15,071 bases of DNA, from positions 1-15,071 of the forward strand of contig JALXFQ010000320.1 in assembly GCA_027067235.1 (NCBI GenBank), written 5' to 3'. The notes below the pieces were generated by a model. That model saw nothing but the letters and a program-made list of their open reading frames with translations, was not told the DNA's origin and made no database searches. The position numbers were made by a program, and so were the translations under genes. Each line of letters opens with the position of its first letter. The stretch's first letter is position 1. Positions 13,443 through 15,071 of this stretch are shown in pieces. The DNA comes from Gammaproteobacteria bacterium (lineage in GTDB: Bacteria; Pseudomonadota; Gammaproteobacteria; QOAV01).

Positions 13443-14464
13443 TGAAAGTACGTTTCCAGCACCAGCCCGGGGAACCGGAACGCGACGACGGCATCAAGGT
13501 TGCCTATGCCCCGGCAAAGCGGGTCTTTCCAAGGCTGCGCTGGTATCTGATATTGCTGCTGGTCAGCAGTCCGCTGATCTATTTCATTCTGCATATTGCG
13601 CTGAACAATGTCCTGGTCAAGGCGCAGGGTTCGGTCAGTCTGCCGCTGGTGGAAGTGCGCAGTACGCATGCTGGCGTGCTGACGGATCTGTATGCCAGCC
13701 CGCGGGACCGCGTGAGCAAGGGCCAGTTGCTGGCGGCACTGGACGCAGAAAAACAGCGTCCGGATTTCGTGGCCAGGCAGCCGCGACTGACCTTGCTGAA
13801 AAAAAGCGTGGAGCTTGCGCGTACGCAGGTGGCTGACCAGGAAAAACGTCTGCGAGACATGCAGAAGCTGTTCAAGGCCGGCGCAGCCACCACGGCAGAA
13901 GTAAGGGCGGCCAGGGATCGTCTGGAGAAATCCACCTATTTGCTGTACACCAAACTGACGGAGCTGGAAACAGAACGGATCGCGCGCCAGAATGCCGTCG
14001 AGGCGGAAAAACATCGCGCCGACAGCGGCTGGCCGGTGACAGCGCCCGCCGATGGCCGCGTGGTGGAAATTCTGGCTAACAGGAACGGGTTTGTCGACAG
14101 CGGCGATGTGTTGATGGTGATTGCACAGCCGCAGGCGCCGCAGGTGGTCGCCTATCTGGACCCGAAATTCAGCAAATATGCGCGCATTGGCCAGAAAGCC
14201 ACGGTAAAATTCAGCGACGGTATCGGCGTGCGGGCCCACATTGCGGAATTGCCGAAAGTCACCCGCAAGCTGCCAGCCGAATTCACCAGCGGTTTCGGCA
14301 CCAGGCCGCTGTCGGTACTGGTGCGTCTGGCGCTGGATGAGCCGTTGCCGGAAGATCACCAGATTCATGGCCTGCCGGTTACGGTACGTTTTGAGTCCGG
14401 TCTGGAAACCCTGTTGGCCTCCCTGTTCAAATCTGGCAAGCCGGTACTGGCGAAGGCGGAATAA
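13442..14464 (+). CDS. HlyD/Alg44-like periplasmic adaptor (membrane fusion protein)
   Basis: This 340-residue inner-membrane protein has a short basic cytoplasmic tail (1-33), one membrane segment (about 34-53) and a periplasmic adaptor region. The two biotinyl-lipoyl-like halves are at about 70-103 (STHAGVLTDLYASPRDRVSKGQLLAALD) and 195-228 (WPVTAPADGRVVEILANRNG). They flank a coiled coil (113-193), and a beta-barrel part follows (230-318). Adaptors of this kind bridge an inner-membrane machine to a TolC-type channel; Alg44 does so for alginate. Unlike Alg44 there is no PilZ domain, so c-di-GMP sensing is probably left to the first gene. The ATG at 13442 shares its A with the stop codon of the channel gene. 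A GTG nine codons earlier is in frame but less likely. No ABC transporter is nearby, so the partner is inferred to be the glycosyltransferase. Confidence 0.88.
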   Translation: MKVRFQHQPGEPERDDGIKVAYAPAKRVFPRLRWYLILLLVSSPLIYFILHIALNNVLVKAQGSVSLPLVEVRSTHAGVLTDLYASPRDRVSKGQLLAALDAEKQRPDFVARQPRLTLLKKSVELARTQVADQEKRLRDMQKLFKAGAATTAEVRAARDRLEKSTYLLYTKLTELETERIARQNAVEAEKHRADSGWPVTAPADGRVVEILANRNGFVDSGDVLMVIAQPQAPQVVAYLDPKFSKYARIGQKATVKFSDGIGVRAHIAELPKVTRKLPAEFTSGFGTRPLSVLVRLALDEPLPEDHQIHGLPVTVRFESGLETLLASLFKSGKPVLAKAE

Positions 14465-14472
14465 TCGCCTTC
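14452..14472. terminator. Hairpin shared by the convergent gene ends
   Basis: GAAGGCG (14452-14458) and CGCCTTC (14466-14472) form a perfect 7-bp stem around a 7-base loop that contains the adaptor gene's TAA stop. It lies between the converging adaptor and GNAT genes, whose ends are 13 bp apart. There is no T-run on either side, so it is a weak or rho-assisted terminator candidate. Confidence 0.4.
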
Positions 14473-14477
14473 TGGCG

Positions 14478-15071
14478 TCAAGCCGGTCTGTAAGGGCTGT
14501 GCTGGCCCAGCCACTGCATGTCCTGTTCCACGCCGCGGTTTTCGGCCTCGAGAAATCCGTATATGGCCTGTCTGAAGTTCTGGTCCGCTATCCAGTGCGC
14601 CGACCAGGTGGGCGTCGCATCCAGACCGCGAGCCAGTTTGTGATGCCCCTGCGCGCCGGCTTCGAATCGCTGCAGTCCGAGACGGATGCAATACTCGATG
14701 GCCTGGTAATAGCACAGCTCGAAATGCAATGAATGAAAATCGGCGGCGCAGCCCCAGTAACGGCCATACAGGGTATCTTCTCCCTGTAAAAACAGTGCAC
14801 CGGCCACCGGATCGCCGCGGTATTGCGCAAAGATCACGAAACAGTTCTGTGCCATGGTGGCGCCAAGATACTGAAAGAAATCGAGATTGAGATAGGGCAT
14901 GGCGCCGTGGGCGTCGATGGTGCCGAGGTAAAAGGTGTAAAACTGCCGCCAATCGGCTTCGGTCAGTTCCGCGCCGCGTTTTAACGTGATGTGGATGCCG
15001 GATTCGTCCACCCGGCGACGTTCGCGGCGAATATTCTTGCGCTTTTTACTGGACAGGCCGGCAAGGAAAGC
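14478..15071 (-). CDS. GNAT/FemAB-like acyltransferase (DUF482/COG3146 type), 5' part missing
   Basis: The reading frame is open from the right edge of the window to the TGA at 14478, giving the C-terminal 197 residues; the N-terminal part lies outside. The visible start AFLAGLSSKKRKNIRRERRR and later blocks (FYLGTIDAHGAMPYLN, GDPVAGALFLQG, YGRYWGCAADFHSLHFELCYYQAIEYCI and LQRFEAGAQGHHKLARGL) match the DUF482 family of proteobacterial N-acyltransferase-like proteins. These have a GNAT/FemAB fold and unknown substrate. An internal GTG at 15011 is not the true start. From memory, this family often lies near aat in pseudomonads, which bears on the island idea. Function is unproven. Confidence 0.85.
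   Translation of the reverse strand, partial: AFLAGLSSKKRKNIRRERRRVDESGIHITLKRGAELTEADWRQFYTFYLGTIDAHGAMPYLNLDFFQYLGATMAQNCFVIFAQYRGDPVAGALFLQGEDTLYGRYWGCAADFHSLHFELCYYQAIEYCIRLGLQRFEAGAQGHHKLARGLDATPTWSAHWIADQNFRQAIYGFLEAENRGVEQDMQWLGQHSPYRPA

Overview
The window reads as a stretch of G+C-rich gammaproteobacterial chromosome. The neighbour sets (algC)-dut-coaBC/radC, rpmB-rpmG and aat-bpt-infA are familiar gammaproteobacterial blocks. A phosphoribulokinase of the proteobacterial type (prk/cbbP) suggests an organism, or a recent ancestor, with a Calvin cycle, such as a sulfur-oxidising or related chemolithoautotroph. I cannot name the genus. No transposase, integrase, tRNA, rRNA or CRISPR array was seen.

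Layout. 1-58 (minus) is the first 19 codons of an AlgC-like phosphomannomutase/phosphoglucomutase. 59-234 holds two REP-like palindromes. 235-1873 (minus) is coaBC followed by the overlapping dut. radC diverges from coaBC at 1924. A small flavodoxin-fold NAD(P)H oxidoreductase, rpmB and rpmG follow on the plus strand. They end at a strong bidirectional terminator (3789-3817) shared with the convergent prk. Continuing to the right, prk (3852-4727), rfbB (4890-5975), infA (6179-6397), bpt (6523-7248) and aat (7239-7940) all lie on the minus strand. aat and bpt overlap and both serve the N-degron pathway.

8223-14464 is the part worth attention. It is a tightly packed four-gene plus-strand operon with start/stop overlaps or single-digit gaps. 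Gene 1 is a soluble protein with six CxxC pairs (a TackOD1-like zinc module) followed by a GGDEF domain that has lost its active-site signature but kept an RxxD inhibitory-site motif, so it is a likely c-di-GMP receptor. Gene 2 is a processive family-2 glycosyltransferase in the inner membrane. Gene 3 is an 836-residue exported protein that fuses an AMIN domain, a TolC-type outer-membrane channel and a C-terminal GH18-like TIM barrel. Gene 4 is a HlyD/Alg44-like periplasmic adaptor. Together they look like a compact synthase-dependent exopolysaccharide secretion machine in which polymer synthase, adaptor, channel, hydrolase and c-di-GMP control are packed into four genes. The polymer may be an N-acetylhexosamine polymer. 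This layout does not match the Pga, Pel, Alg or Bcs operons as I know them.

The window closes with a convergent, 5'-truncated GNAT/FemAB-like acyltransferase gene (14478-15071, minus). The longest gene-free stretch is about 280 bp (7941-8222). It holds the divergent aat/operon control region.
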